Source: Marinobacter sp. LV10R510-11A
Lineage (GTDB): Bacteria > Pseudomonadota > Gammaproteobacteria > Pseudomonadales > Oleiphilaceae
Direction: 5' to 3'
Length of the DNA stretch: 64,000 bases
Assembly: GCF_900215155.1 (NCBI RefSeq)
Contig: NZ_LT907980.1
Coordinates: 496,001 to 560,000, forward strand
In this document: positions 1 through 8,413 of the stretch, one piece after another
Numbering within the stretch: the stretch's first letter is position 1
Layout of the letters: the number at the start of each line of letters is the position of its first letter
Program-made: the position numbers and the translations under genes
The notes under the pieces: generated by a model
The model's database searches: none
What the model saw: the letters and a program-made list of their open reading frames with translations, nothing else
Told to the model about the DNA's origin: nothing

Positions 1-58
1 GCTCCTACGGGCAAGCCGTTCAGCTAAAGTGGATCTGGTTTGGTTCTGTCGGGCAGCG

Positions 59-93
59 GAAAGGGTCGGTGAATTTTCACCGACCCTTTTTTT
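59..93. terminator. Hairpin terminator inside the left end of the IS1-like element
   Basis: The arms aaagggtcggtgaa and ttcaccgaccc form a near-perfect stem followed by seven T on the plus strand; a shorter T run is present on the minus side. It lies just past the stop codon of the minus-strand gene. It could end that transcript and also block read-through into the element. Confidence 0.7.
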
Positions 94-1924
94 ATGATTT
101 TGCTTTAATGTATTTATCTAGGTAGATGATCTTTTCCAGATCCACCGGCCCTTTTGCCAGCCCCAAAAGCATGGCTGGGGTTTTGCCTTTCTCATTCACT
201 TTGCAGTAGTTGTAATAAACTCTGTAGATGTCGCCAAGCTGAGTGTATCTATCCGGATTGTAGGGTGAATATCCATACCAGATTCGCCTTCCGTTGGTTC
301 CAGAACCAAATGGTCGTTCAAAGCAGGTCACGGCTCGTCGAATTTGCATAAAGAAACGATCTACAGCATGAAGAGAAGCCTTTTTATAAAGGTTTGCCTG
401 GTGTTCTGGTGTGTAACGATCAATCTCAGTGATCGCCGCAATCATCTTTTCTGACTCCGCCATTGTAGCGAGAGGATGTTGAATCCATTTTTCTGGAGAT
501 TGCGGAAACGAGAGCGGTTTTTCTAGGCGCTCGATCAGCATTTTATTGATCACTTCCCCTTTTTCCTTCACCGACATCTTCTGGAACGACGTGCCCGCAT
601 AATTACTGATCACTTCGTGAGAATCCTGGATCAGTCGTCGTTTGGCATCGACGGTTTTATCTTTACTCGCCCTGATCAAAAAGCCGTCAGATTCTCCTTC
701 CAGAATTTTATCCCGGAACGCTGCAATATAAGCGCCTCTCATGCCCGTATCCTGATCCATAAAGAATCGGGTTCGACCAACAGAGCCCATAAGCCTTCTT
801 AGCAGAAAGAAATGAGCGGTCATCGTGTATTCGTTATGGATCAAGGCACCTTGTGACGGAAGCCGGGTTGTGACATCGAAATCTTCGGAGGAACCGTTCG
901 CGTTCACAGTGCTATCGTATGCGGCCTTGCGTCGTACCTCGTCAGCCAGAGATGCGGCTGCAAGCTGCTCAGCACGTTGTGATGACCGCTTTGTGGCATC
1001 ATTGAACTCCTGCTTTAGCCATACCCGTGCATATTCACGATGGTATTTGGGGCGGTCGTAATCACTGAGTTCAACAGCATGCTTTTCTGTGCTTTCTTGA
1101 TCCACACTAGCATCAAAATTGAAGTTGAAGGCGAAGACATACCCAGTTCTGAGGCAGGCGGTGGCGATGCCATAAACTTCGCAATTTCGCTTATCTTTCC
1201 GTTGTGTCCAGTTACTGATCTGAACCTGCCGGTCCGTCGCCAGATATAACCGGGGTATTTCCAGGATTTTTAGTTCTGCCTCCCGGCGACTCACGAAATC
1301 CAAACACTGCCGGTGCAGAAACTCTATTTTTCCATAGAGAGTCTGAGGATGAATGGATAAGATTTCAGCAATGCGCCGGAGGGGAACCCGGTTAACGAGT
1401 AGTTTGAAGAACTGCTTATTGATTTCAGGCTTGCGATGGGCGCGATTTCTTTTCTTTGGAGTAAACGTTTTTCGGCACGAGAGACATTGGTATCGCTGCG
1501 AACCCGAGGATGTTTTCCCTCTTCTTTTTACCTGACCACCATTTTCCATACACCCGTTTGGGCAATTCGTATCTGGCCCTATCAAATAACTGCTGATGCG
1601 GTGAAGTTCTTGGGCAACCGCTTTGTTGCTTTTAAGCGCTGAGCTAATGCCACCAGAATACTCACCAGATCGTTTCCTGGCTTCGCACGACTTACAGGCC
1701 AGAGTGGCGGCATTCAAGCCTGTACCTTGAACACGGAAGGGTTCCGGAGCATTCAGTAATTGACGGTCACCGATTTCGCTATTAGATTCTTTGTATATCC
1801 TTTCACCTGGGACTGGCGAGAGTTCAAAGTTCTCACAGTTTGGAGCCCCACATCCGTTGACTTGAATTCCCTCATACCTTTCGGGAACCCTGGGCCAATC
1901 CTTCTGGCAAGATTTCTTTCTCAT
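92..1924 (-). CDS. Large IS1-like zinc-ribbon transposase (putative), 610 aa
   Basis: The open frame continues upstream to 2071, but that extension runs into the inserted IS1595 element, so the ATG at 1924 (MRKKSCQKDW) is preferred. No clear ribosome site precedes it; a T-rich hairpin end does. An N-terminal Cys pair (CGAPNC) and a CKSC pair suggest one zinc ribbon. A second ribbon, CPNGC...QRYQCLSCRKTF, resembles the InsA-type zinc finger of IS1, and a helix-turn-helix-like stretch (RRIAEILSIHPQTLYGKI) follows. Candidate catalytic Asp residues lie in LYLATDRQVQISNW and RFFMDQDTGMRGAYI. At 610 aa it is much longer than the IS1 transposase (about 230 aa). It is the only gene of the original element, so a transposase role is the best inference, but I do not recognise a named family. 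Confidence 0.7.
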   Translation of the reverse strand: MRKKSCQKDWPRVPERYEGIQVNGCGAPNCENFELSPVPGERIYKESNSEIGDRQLLNAPEPFRVQGTGLNAATLACKSCEARKRSGEYSGGISSALKSNKAVAQELHRISSYLIGPDTNCPNGCMENGGQVKRRGKTSSGSQRYQCLSCRKTFTPKKRNRAHRKPEINKQFFKLLVNRVPLRRIAEILSIHPQTLYGKIEFLHRQCLDFVSRREAELKILEIPRLYLATDRQVQISNWTQRKDKRNCEVYGIATACLRTGYVFAFNFNFDASVDQESTEKHAVELSDYDRPKYHREYARVWLKQEFNDATKRSSQRAEQLAAASLADEVRRKAAYDSTVNANGSSEDFDVTTRLPSQGALIHNEYTMTAHFFLLRRLMGSVGRTRFFMDQDTGMRGAYIAAFRDKILEGESDGFLIRASKDKTVDAKRRLIQDSHEVISNYAGTSFQKMSVKEKGEVINKMLIERLEKPLSFPQSPEKWIQHPLATMAESEKMIAAITEIDRYTPEHQANLYKKASLHAVDRFFMQIRRAVTCFERPFGSGTNGRRIWYGYSPYNPDRYTQLGDIYRVYYNYCKVNEKGKTPAMLLGLAKGPVDLEKIIYLDKYIKAKS

Positions 1925-1951
1925 AAAAAAGGCACCATACTGTCTGGATAT

Positions 1952-2985
1952 GGCGCTGTTGTGCTTACCTGTTGGTGGTCTACACTTACTCCATACCTGA
2001 ATGTATTTGGAGGCTACCGTGCAGCACGATGATTTCAACGACCTTCTACGCCGCGTTCCTGACTTCACCACCCCACAGTTGAAAAGGCTACGGCATCATA
2101 TTGAAAAACGCGTCAAACTGGATGCTGTTTACGAGACGCTGACGGCCAGTGAAGAGGCGGTTACCCAGTGCCCTTATTGCCAGTCCAAGACGTTTATTCG
2201 CTGGGGATCATCCGAGAATGAGCGCCAGCGCTACCGCTGTAAACGTTGCGCAAAGACCTTCAACGCGCTGGTGGGTAGCCCGCTGTACCGCATGCGTAAA
2301 GAAGAGCTCTGGCTAGAGTATGTGGAAACGATGCGCTATGGCCTATCCCTACGCAAAGCGGCCAAGGTGACCGGTGTCAGCCTACGCACGGCCTTTCGTT
2401 GGCGTCATGCCTTTCTAAGCAGTCCCAGAGATCATAAGGCTACGTCGTTGTCCGGCATCATCGAGGCCGACGAGACATTCCTGCCGGAGTCCTTCAAGGG
2501 AAAAAAGACGATGCCTCGGCCAGCCCGTAAACGTGGGGGCGGTAAGGTGACTCTGGTGCCCATCGCATTGGCGCTGGATCGCTCCGGACACATTACCCAC
2601 CATGTTCTAGAGCACGACACTAAGGAGGAAATTATCGCAGCCTTGGCCCCAGTGATCCGCGAGAACTCCGTCTTGTGCACAGATGGCAACCTTTCCTATG
2701 TAGAAATGGTGAAGACGTTTGACCATATTGAGCATAAGCGATTGATTGCGAAGGATAACAGCCGGGTTGTTGAGGGTGTTTACCACATCCAGACCCTGAA
2801 CAATTTTACCCAACGCTGGAAGGGTTGGCTTAAGCGCTTCCACGGTGTCGGAACGGCCCGCGTGGACAATTACCTGGCGTGGTTCCGCTTTATGGACGAA
2901 AGGGAGGAGTTTCAAGATATTGTTTGGGTTCGGGGGGCGATTCCCAGTTTGGAGTGGCCTGCCAACAGGTAAGCACAACAGCGCC
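1952..2985 (+). mobile_element. IS1595-family (ISXO2-like) insertion sequence
   Basis: Perfect 24-bp inverted ends lie at 1952-1975 and 2962-2985, starting GGCGCTGTTGTGC. They are flanked by an 8-bp direct repeat, CTGGATAT (1944-1951 and 2986-2993), the duplication length usual for IS1595. The element is 1034 bp with one transposase gene. Removing it restores a palindrome centred on CTGGATATCCAG, immediately upstream of the minus-strand gene of the host element. Confidence 0.93.
2019..2972 (+). CDS. IS1595-family transposase
   Basis: About 317 aa. The GTG at 2019 is preferred because GGAGG lies five bases before it; an in-frame ATG at 2001 has no such site. An N-terminal zinc ribbon (CPYCQSKTFIRWG...RYRCKRCAKTF) is followed by a helix-turn-helix (SLRKAAKVTGVSLRTAFRWR). 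The ISXO2/IS1595 catalytic domain then shows GIIEADETFLPESFKGKK, LCTDGNLSY and a C-terminal HIQTLNNFTQRWKGWLKRF stretch. The frame is intact and both ends of the element are intact, so it may be active. The stop codon lies inside the right inverted repeat. Confidence 0.93.
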   Translation: MQHDDFNDLLRRVPDFTTPQLKRLRHHIEKRVKLDAVYETLTASEEAVTQCPYCQSKTFIRWGSSENERQRYRCKRCAKTFNALVGSPLYRMRKEELWLEYVETMRYGLSLRKAAKVTGVSLRTAFRWRHAFLSSPRDHKATSLSGIIEADETFLPESFKGKKTMPRPARKRGGGKVTLVPIALALDRSGHITHHVLEHDTKEEIIAALAPVIRENSVLCTDGNLSYVEMVKTFDHIEHKRLIAKDNSRVVEGVYHIQTLNNFTQRWKGWLKRFHGVGTARVDNYLAWFRFMDEREEFQDIVWVRGAIPSLEWPANR

Positions 2986-3058
2986 CTGGATATCCAGTAG
3001 TATAGCGCCTTTTTAGGCTACGCCAAGTCGCTCAGATCCACTTTAGCTGAACGGCTTG

Positions 3059-3078
3059 TCCTACGGGAGCCCTTTTTT
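3059..3078 (+). terminator. Right half of a rho-independent terminator split by the IS1-like element
   Basis: Joined with positions 1-11, this sequence reads gctcctacgggagccc followed by seven T, a GC-rich hairpin with a T tract. The left arm now lies 3 kb away, so the original terminator is disrupted. It probably ended a gene located before position 1. Confidence 0.65.
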
Positions 3079-3276
3079 TGTTTGTGTCCCCGGCTTGATA
3101 CTCGGCTGGAAGAACCGGTGCCGTGCAGCTCTCTTTAGAAGGTTACACTTCCGAGTGTGAGCCAGAATAATGATAAAAAGGAGCCGCTTTTTGGGTAAGG
3201 ACAGAATTCTGAAATGCGCCTCGGGGCTGTTGGCAGCGGGTGGGCTTGGCAAGAAAGAGGGGGTTGCGGGCGCTGC

Positions 3277-4023
3277 ATGACTCCAATTGAGGTTTTAGCT
3301 CTGCTTGCGCTGGGCGGCATTGCCGGGTTCATTAATGTGCTTTCTGCAGGTGGGTCGATGCTGACTCTGCCTCTTCTGATGTTCCTGGGGCTGCCGCCAC
3401 AGGTTGCGAACGGTACTAACCGGGTTGCGATAATTCTGCAGAGCACAACCGCTGTTGCTGGCTTCAGACGACTGGGTCACGGCGACCTTCGGGTCAGTCT
3501 GCACCTTGCGATGCCGGCGGTTCTAGGGTCGTTGCTGGGCGCCTGGATGGCAACCTGGGTGGCAGACGCGATATTTGAGTGGGTGCTGATCGTTGCCATG
3601 ATGGGAGCTTCCGTGTTCATGCTGCTGCCTCAGCCTAAGCTGGATACCAATCCGCTTACTCCGGAACGGCTTGGCCCGGTCATATATGTTGCCATGTTTC
3701 TGATTGGCGTATACGGCGGTTTTATTCAGGTAGGTGTAGGCGCGCTGTTTATAGTGGTTTTGTACCGCATGCTGCGCATCGATTTGCGCCAGGTTAATGT
3801 ATTCAAGGTGTCTATTATTCTATTGTACACAGTACCCGCGTTGCTGATTTTTGCCCTTAACGGGCAGGTTCGCTGGAGTATGGGGTTGATTCTTGCCCTC
3901 GGTAATATCACGGGCGCTTTTTTTGCCGTGAGAGTGAATCTGAGCGAGAAGGGCGCCCAGTGGGTGAAGTGGATTACCCTTGTTATGGCTGGCGCAATAT
4001 TGATCCGGCTTATGGCTTATTAA
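3277..4023 (+). CDS. TSUP family (TauE/SafE, DUF81) membrane permease
   Basis: Integral membrane protein of about 248 aa. The reading frame opens at 3214, but the family's hydrophobic start (MTPIEVLALLALGGIAGFIN) begins at 3277, so that ATG is chosen. The family signatures are visible: N-terminal GGIAGFINVLSAGGSMLTLPLL, then PPQVANGTNRVAI, and in the second half YGGFIQVGVGALFIVVLYR. These are the two repeated halves of TSUP proteins, with about eight membrane segments. Family members move sulfite, sulfonates, sulfate or related organic anions; the substrate here cannot be told. A disrupted terminator and mobile elements lie upstream and the accessory island lies downstream. Confidence 0.85.
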   Translation: MTPIEVLALLALGGIAGFINVLSAGGSMLTLPLLMFLGLPPQVANGTNRVAIILQSTTAVAGFRRLGHGDLRVSLHLAMPAVLGSLLGAWMATWVADAIFEWVLIVAMMGASVFMLLPQPKLDTNPLTPERLGPVIYVAMFLIGVYGGFIQVGVGALFIVVLYRMLRIDLRQVNVFKVSIILLYTVPALLIFALNGQVRWSMGLILALGNITGAFFAVRVNLSEKGAQWVKWITLVMAGAILIRLMAY

Positions 4024-4050
4024 CTACAGTCGATTAACCATTTATAAAAA

Positions 4051-4101
4051 GCCCATAAAAAACGCCAGCCCGGAGGCCAAGCCATTTACCTTAAGTGTGG
4101 C
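4051..4101 (-). repeat. Island-edge repeat, copy A
   Basis: Read on the minus strand it is GCCACACTTAAGGTAAATGG, then CTTG, a short GC hairpin, CTGGCG and a T run. Copy B at 15289-15338 is nearly identical in the opposite orientation, and a shorter copy C lies at 5254-5276. The hairpin plus T run could act as a terminator. Copies A and B lie just past the stop codons of the convergent permease and acnB genes and bound the island between them. Confidence 0.75.
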
Positions 4102-4259
4102 CGAGCTTGAGCAAGCCGAGTTAAAACGAAAAACCAGCGACCAAAAATAGCTGGTTTTCCAATTTACAGCAATACTTCTCTCTGCACTCCTGTCTGAGCG
4201 TTTTTAAGAAATCTTGTTATTGATATAATAATGATTTTATTTAAGGACGAGGACAAATT

Positions 4260-5076
4260 ATGAAAAACTTAATCTATTTAGCGCTTTTATTTATTTTAGG
4301 GACTTCGCTAGCCAGTGCCCAGGGTTACTATTTTGTCGTTCCGACTAATAGCGTTAAATCATCGCCACAGCCCTGGTAAGCTCCAGTTGGGGAAGGCGCT
4401 CTGCACCCAAACGGCGTGACAGTAACTTGCTTGGGCATGAGTAATCTGGAAACTTTTACCCCTTCAAGAAAATGGTTTGGAATATATCGTTGTCGATAAC
4501 AAATCAGACGCTAAAGCCTATGCGGCTACGGCTTGTACTTCAAATGTTATTGATTTATCGGAAACATTCTTATTTTACGCTTCTTTTAATGAAGATATTT
4601 CTCATTGGGATACGTCGTCAGTAACTACAATTTCAAGTATGTTCTCGATCGCAGATTCATTTAACCAGGATATTGGGTTATGGGACACGTCGAATGTAAA
4701 AGATATGTCTGGTATTTTTTTAAATGCTTCTTCTTTCAACCGGGATATTTCTAACTGGGATACCTCAAGTGTAGAAGATATGACGGAAATGTTTTTGAAT
4801 GCATACAATTTTAATAAAGATATTGGTAGCTGGGATACTTAAAATGTTACCAGTATGTTAGCAATGTTTCATAATGCGATTAATTTTAATCAGGATATCA
4901 GTAACTGGAATACGTCGAATGTAAGCAATATGAGGAGAATGTTTTATGAGGCAAACAATTTCAATCAAGATCTTTCGGACTGGTGTGTTAGTAAGATTGG
5001 GTCAAAACCAAACAGTTTTGATGCTAGTGCAATTGCATGGACTGATCCAAAACCAAGCTGGGGAAATTGTCATTAA
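4260..5076 (+). pseudogene. Decayed secreted DUF285/BspA-like repeat protein gene
   Basis: AAGGACGAGG precedes the ATG at 4260. The start encodes a clear signal peptide (MKNLIYLALLFILGTSLASA, cleaved before QGYYF). A stop codon follows at 4377-4379, then a frameshift near 4462-4465. The main body (from about 4477) has repeats of the type FNQDIGLWDTSNVKDMSGIF, roughly every 25 aa, which is the DUF285 repeat found in Mycoplasma lipoproteins and in surface proteins of marine bacteria. A second nonsense codon (TAA, in GATACTTAAAATG) interrupts at 4840-4842, and the repeats resume in the same frame to 5076, ending in a Cys-containing cap. Three lesions make this a pseudogene rather than sequencing noise. 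The composition is more AT-rich than the core genes. Confidence 0.85.
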
Positions 5077-5253
5077 TAGTAATAATTTATAACCGGTGGG
5101 CTGATAAATGCTATCCGCCTTTTTGCGTTTTGAGCTAGTGATGGCGATATGACAGATTATATTATTTGATCTGAAAGCAAAGAGTATGCGGCGAAGCCGA
5201 CTCTGGATAGTCAGTATTATAAACGCTTCCCATGGTTTTGTCAGCAGACCAAA

Positions 5254-5276
5254 CCACACTTAAGGTAAGTTGCTTG
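5254..5276 (+). repeat. Island repeat, copy C (core only)
   Basis: CCACACTTAAGGTAAGTTGC followed by TTG matches the core of copies A and B, except around the ATGG/GTTG positions. The downstream hairpin is degenerate, though a T run follows. It lies downstream of the DUF285 pseudogene in the same orientation as copy B. Confidence 0.6.
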
Positions 5277-5360
5277 CTCTTGGGCTATATTTTTCCCATC
5301 TATCCCAAGATGTTAATTTATGTTGTTTTTACGCATAAACATTTCCCCACAGAGATCACG

Positions 5361-5612
5361 TTAAAATTTATAATCTGCCATGTATAGAGCGAGAGCGAAA
5401 ACGATGGCGCCACAAAAAACCATAATTGCCCAAGGTTTTCTGAGTTTCTGATCAAAAAACGGAAGAATAGGAAGGCTAATCCAAAATGTTGCCTTTGCAA
5501 TATTAGAATCCCACATCCAAAGTGAGATTAACGCTAGAATTCCAGCCCCAATGGCGCACATGGTGAATCTTGCAGACATATCTGTCATGGACTCATGTAA
5601 TCCGGCATCCAT
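5361..5612 (-). CDS. Small two-helix membrane protein, unknown function
   Basis: 83 aa. Two strongly hydrophobic segments are visible, about residues 15-35 (FTMCAIGAGILALISLWMW) and 62-80 (WAIMVFCGAIVFALALYMAD), joined by a basic stretch (FFDQKLRKPW). GGAGA is well placed before the ATG at 5612. I do not recognise the family. It sits alone on the minus strand between the DUF285 pseudogene and the ftsZ fragment, in AT-rich DNA, so it is probably an island cargo gene. Confidence 0.6.
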   Translation of the reverse strand: MDAGLHESMTDMSARFTMCAIGAGILALISLWMWDSNIAKATFWISLPILPFFDQKLRKPWAIMVFCGAIVFALALYMADYKF

Positions 5613-5874
5613 TAGTCTTCTCCAATATTACGAATATTGTTTCAATTTTTGATCCGTGGATTATAGCTCAACCTATATTTAATTCAAACATAAAATAGAA
5701 AAATCCATCCTGATTAAAATGCAAAAAAAGTTAGAATAGTAAATATTTTGTTAATTAGCAATATTATTTTGTTTGAAATGTTGCGAAATAAGATTTTTCA
5801 AATACATTATTACTATAGGCTCGTTATTTAACATAGCCAAAAATATTTAAACCTAGGGACCAAAACCAATGTAA

Positions 5875-6081
5875 ATGTTCGAAATCGTTGAAGATAGCCA
5901 CCAAAATGCCGTCATTAAAGTAATTGGCGTCGGCGGTGGCGGCGGAAATGCCGTTAGGCACATGGTTGAATCAGAAATTGAGGGAGTTGAGTTTATCGGA
6001 GCAAACACCGATGCTCAGGCACTTTCTCAGATGGGCGCCAATCACACGATTCAACTGGGCGTTAGTATTACAAAGGGGCTT
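5875..6081 (+). pseudogene. 5' part of a second ftsZ-like gene, interrupted
   Basis: About 69 codons match the FtsZ N-terminus: the [19 protein letters not shown] nucleotide-binding loop, then [20 protein letters not shown], then [11 protein letters not shown]. The match stops after GGGGCTT at 6081, and the reading frame then runs into a group II intron. The gene resumes at 13128. No good ribosome site precedes the ATG, and 5613-5874 upstream is AT-rich with no gene. The protein differs from typical gammaproteobacterial FtsZ at several positions (for example VSITKGL), so it looks like a divergent paralogue. The cell's main ftsZ is presumably elsewhere, in the division cluster. Confidence 0.88.
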
Positions 6082-6631
6082 GCGCCCTCTGCCAGCCTAG
6101 TTGTGTGTGCCACAGCAATGCGGCTCGGTTTTACAGGAGTTTACCGAGCTACATGAGAAGCTGTTGAAGTGATGGGGGAACCGAACCCCCGGAGTCCGCC
6201 TGCAGGGGCTGGCTCCAAACCACCCCGAGCGGCATTGGCTGAAGACCGTTGTCGTAAGCATCGAGGGAAAAGGCTCACCCATGTGGTGTGTCAGGTAAGG
6301 GCCGAGAAGGCGAGTACAAGCGAACCATCGTTAAGGTGTCGAAATTGACAGACGATATCAAAACCGGGGGCCACAACTATCCCCGGGATAAGCCCATCGG
6401 AAACCTGTTTACTGGGTGGGCGGTATCCGGCATAGAGATGGCGCGAGCTCGGTTCAGGCACTTCAACGGAACTGTGGGAACTCAATACCGTGATGTTAAG
6501 GGAGGGCGTCAAGTGAAGAAAAGCGAGATGCAGAGTACCGATGCACGGGTTGAGGACGGATTGCCTCGTAATAGTGTTGATGCATCTGTAATGGATGCGG
6601 AGCGAAGGAGGCGAGTTGCTTCAGCGGATCC

Positions 6632-7242
6632 ATGGGTCAACTTCTTTGGAAGGATGAACCCGTGACATCCGCAAAACCGTTTGTAGTTCCAAAACGACTG
6701 ATATGGGATGCGTATCAGCGTGTTAAAGCGAACCGAGGTGCAGCAGGTGTTGATGGGCAATCAATCTCCGACTTCGATCGGAATTTAAGCAGGAATCTTT
6801 ACCAAATTTGGAATCGGATGTCGTCGGGCTGCTATTTTCCGCCCGCCGTCAAAGCGGTGCCGATCCCAAAGAAATCCGGTGGAGAACGAATACTTGGCGT
6901 GCCAACGGTTAGTGACCGAATTGCACAGACCGTCGTCACAATGACGCTCGAACCGATTCTGGAGCCGGTCTTTCATGACGACTCTTATGGTTACCGCCGA
7001 GGCAAGTCCGCACATGATGCACTGGCAGTGACGCGCAAGCGTTGCTGGGAGCGCGATTGGGTGCTGGAGTACGATATTCGTGGCCTGTTTGATCACATTG
7101 ACCATACCTTGCTGATGAAAGCCCTTCGTCATCATTGTCAGGATCGGTGGGTGTTGCTGTGCGTAGAACGTTGGCTTACAGCACCAATGCAAAGTCGAGA
7201 CGGGACGCAAGAATCAAGGAGCGTTGGCACACCACAAGGTGG
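6632..7242 (+). pseudogene. ltrA: Group II intron reverse transcriptase/maturase, N-terminal part
   Basis: It encodes RT domains up to the conserved GTPQGG motif: VKANRGAAGVDGQS, then PIPKKSGGERILGVPTVSDRIAQ, then DSYGYRRGKSAHDAL and VLEYDIRGLFDHIDH, which holds the first catalytic Asp. The frame is broken immediately after CCACAAGGTGG by the RIT element and resumes at 10720 with GGT GGC CCA CTG, which restores PQGGPLSPVLANL. The split product is therefore inactive as it stands. The true start may be one of several nearby codons; 6632 is the first ATG. Confidence 0.88.
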
Positions 7243-7271
7243 GATATGAAAAGCTTTTCATATCCCACCTT
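7236..7271. repeat. 36-bp perfect palindrome at the left RIT junction
   Basis: The half-sites are 7236-7253 (AAGGTGGGATATGAAAAG) and 7254-7271, exact reverse complements with no spacer. The outer bases AAGGTGG belong to the RT gene target and recur at 10718-10724, on the far side of the element. The inner half is the beginning of the left terminal inverted repeat. Confidence 0.9.
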
Positions 7272-7366
7272 ATGTATAGCTACTCGTTATGCAAAGTGGA
7301 TCGCTGTATCCGCGTAGTGCGTACTGACTTGGAGAGAACACTTTGCATAACGAGGTGATGCGTATG

Positions 7367-8413
7367 CTACAACGTGCTCAACCACGAGAGAAGATTACGG
7401 TCCTTTGTCCAATGGGGTAAAGTGCTGGTGACGATGTCTGGATACGCGCCCTCAAGCGCTTTGCGCTTCATCTCGGTATCAGCCCTGGCATAGACCTCTG
7501 TGGTCGCGATATCAACGTGTCCCAACAGATCGCGTATATAGATAAGGTTCACTCCCGATTGAAGTAACAACATCGCCTTGGTGTGTCTTAAAATATGCGG
7601 CGTTACCTTTTCGGGAATGAGTGGTGACGTTGAACGAGCTTGGCATGCATATTTGCCGAGGATGTACGAGATTCCAGCACGTGTCATCTTGGTACGCATG
7701 CGATTGGAAAATAGAGGCTGATCAGCCACACCCGCAAGTTCGCTAAAAGCCTCGCTAAAATACTGCTTCAGCAGAGATTCGGTGTTGAGCATTAACGGCA
7801 CCTGCCGTGTTTTCCGCCCTTTTCCTGTCAAAGTAATAATGGCTGGCGGATCAAACCTGACATCACGGACCCTGATATCAACCAGCTCTTGCACACGCGC
7901 TCCTGTATCATAGAGAACGCTGAGTAACGCCAGATCCCGCCGTCCAGAAGACGTTGACAGATCTGGTTGAGCCAGTATCAGTGTTAATGCCTCAGGCGAC
8001 AGGTGCGACACCGCTGCCGCAGGTGCTTTTTTGCTGGGAATTGACAAGATCTGCTGATATTGAAGTAACCCTGCTGGATCCTCAATATGCATGTACCGAT
8101 AGAACCCATGGATGCAGGCGAGTCGCTGATTACGAGTCGAGATACCGTTGTGCCGTTGTTGTTCAAGCCAGTCCAGAAAGCCCAGCACCAATGACTTGTC
8201 GATGTCCTTTAAGCACAGTTTATCCGCAGATCGGTGGTGCGATTGCTGGCAATAGATCAACAACAACTTGAACGTGTCACGATAGGACTTGATAGTATTC
8301 GTGCTTACGTTTCGCTGTCCAGGTAGATAGATCCCCAGATAGTGCGACAGCGCCTTGGCAAAATCAGTTGGTTTCATTGCCATCTCCTCCCAGTGTTGGA
8401 ACAATGTCACCAA
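7367..8413 (-). CDS. ritC: RIT element tyrosine recombinase, third of the trio
   Basis: 348 aa. The N-terminal SAM-like domain includes SYRDTFKLLLIYCQ and GISTRNQRLACIHGFYRY. The catalytic domain has YDTGARVQELVDIRVRDV (first Arg), then TPHILRHTKAMLLLQSG (HxxR), then DLLGHVDIATTEVYARAD with the second His and the nucleophile Tyr. All expected catalytic residues are visible. Its start overlaps the end of the second recombinase by 50 bases, implying translational coupling. The product is expected to cut and rejoin the element ends together with the other two recombinases. Confidence 0.9.
   Translation of the reverse strand: MVTLFQHWEEMAMKPTDFAKALSHYLGIYLPGQRNVSTNTIKSYRDTFKLLLIYCQQSHHRSADKLCLKDIDKSLVLGFLDWLEQQRHNGISTRNQRLACIHGFYRYMHIEDPAGLLQYQQILSIPSKKAPAAAVSHLSPEALTLILAQPDLSTSSGRRDLALLSVLYDTGARVQELVDIRVRDVRFDPPAIITLTGKGRKTRQVPLMLNTESLLKQYFSEAFSELAGVADQPLFSNRMRTKMTRAGISYILGKYACQARSTSPLIPEKVTPHILRHTKAMLLLQSGVNLIYIRDLLGHVDIATTEVYARADTEMKRKALEGAYPDIVTSTLPHWTKDRNLLSWLSTL

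Larger units (their letters stand above)
12..3058. mobile_element. IS1-like insertion element with 26-bp perfect terminal inverted repeats
   Basis: Positions 12-37 and 3033-3058 are perfect 26-bp inverted repeats. They are flanked by the same 9-bp direct repeat, TCCTACGGG (3-11 and 3059-3067), as expected for a target-site duplication. IS1-type elements commonly make 8-9 bp duplications. The element carries one long gene on the minus strand (92-1924) that looks like its transposase. A 1034-bp IS1595-family element has inserted into it, so the original element is about 2.0 kb. The outer flanks rejoin as gctcctacgggagccc followed by seven T, a rho-independent terminator, so the target was a hairpin loop. 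The boundaries are directly visible; the family assignment is inferred from the zinc ribbon and the duplication length. Confidence 0.85.

Noticed and set aside
1949..2071. N-terminal extension of the minus-strand transposase-like frame to 659 aa
   Set aside because: The extra 49 codons lie mostly in the inserted IS1595 element, so they cannot be part of the original protein.
4477..5076. CRISPR-like repeats
   Set aside because: The periodicity is that of translated DUF285 repeats with variable DNA; there are no identical spaced repeats and no cas genes.
6288..6665. 125-aa open frame before the reverse transcriptase
   Set aside because: It lies in the structured 5' RNA domains of the group II intron and has no protein-like composition or ribosome site; it is an RNA-coding region.
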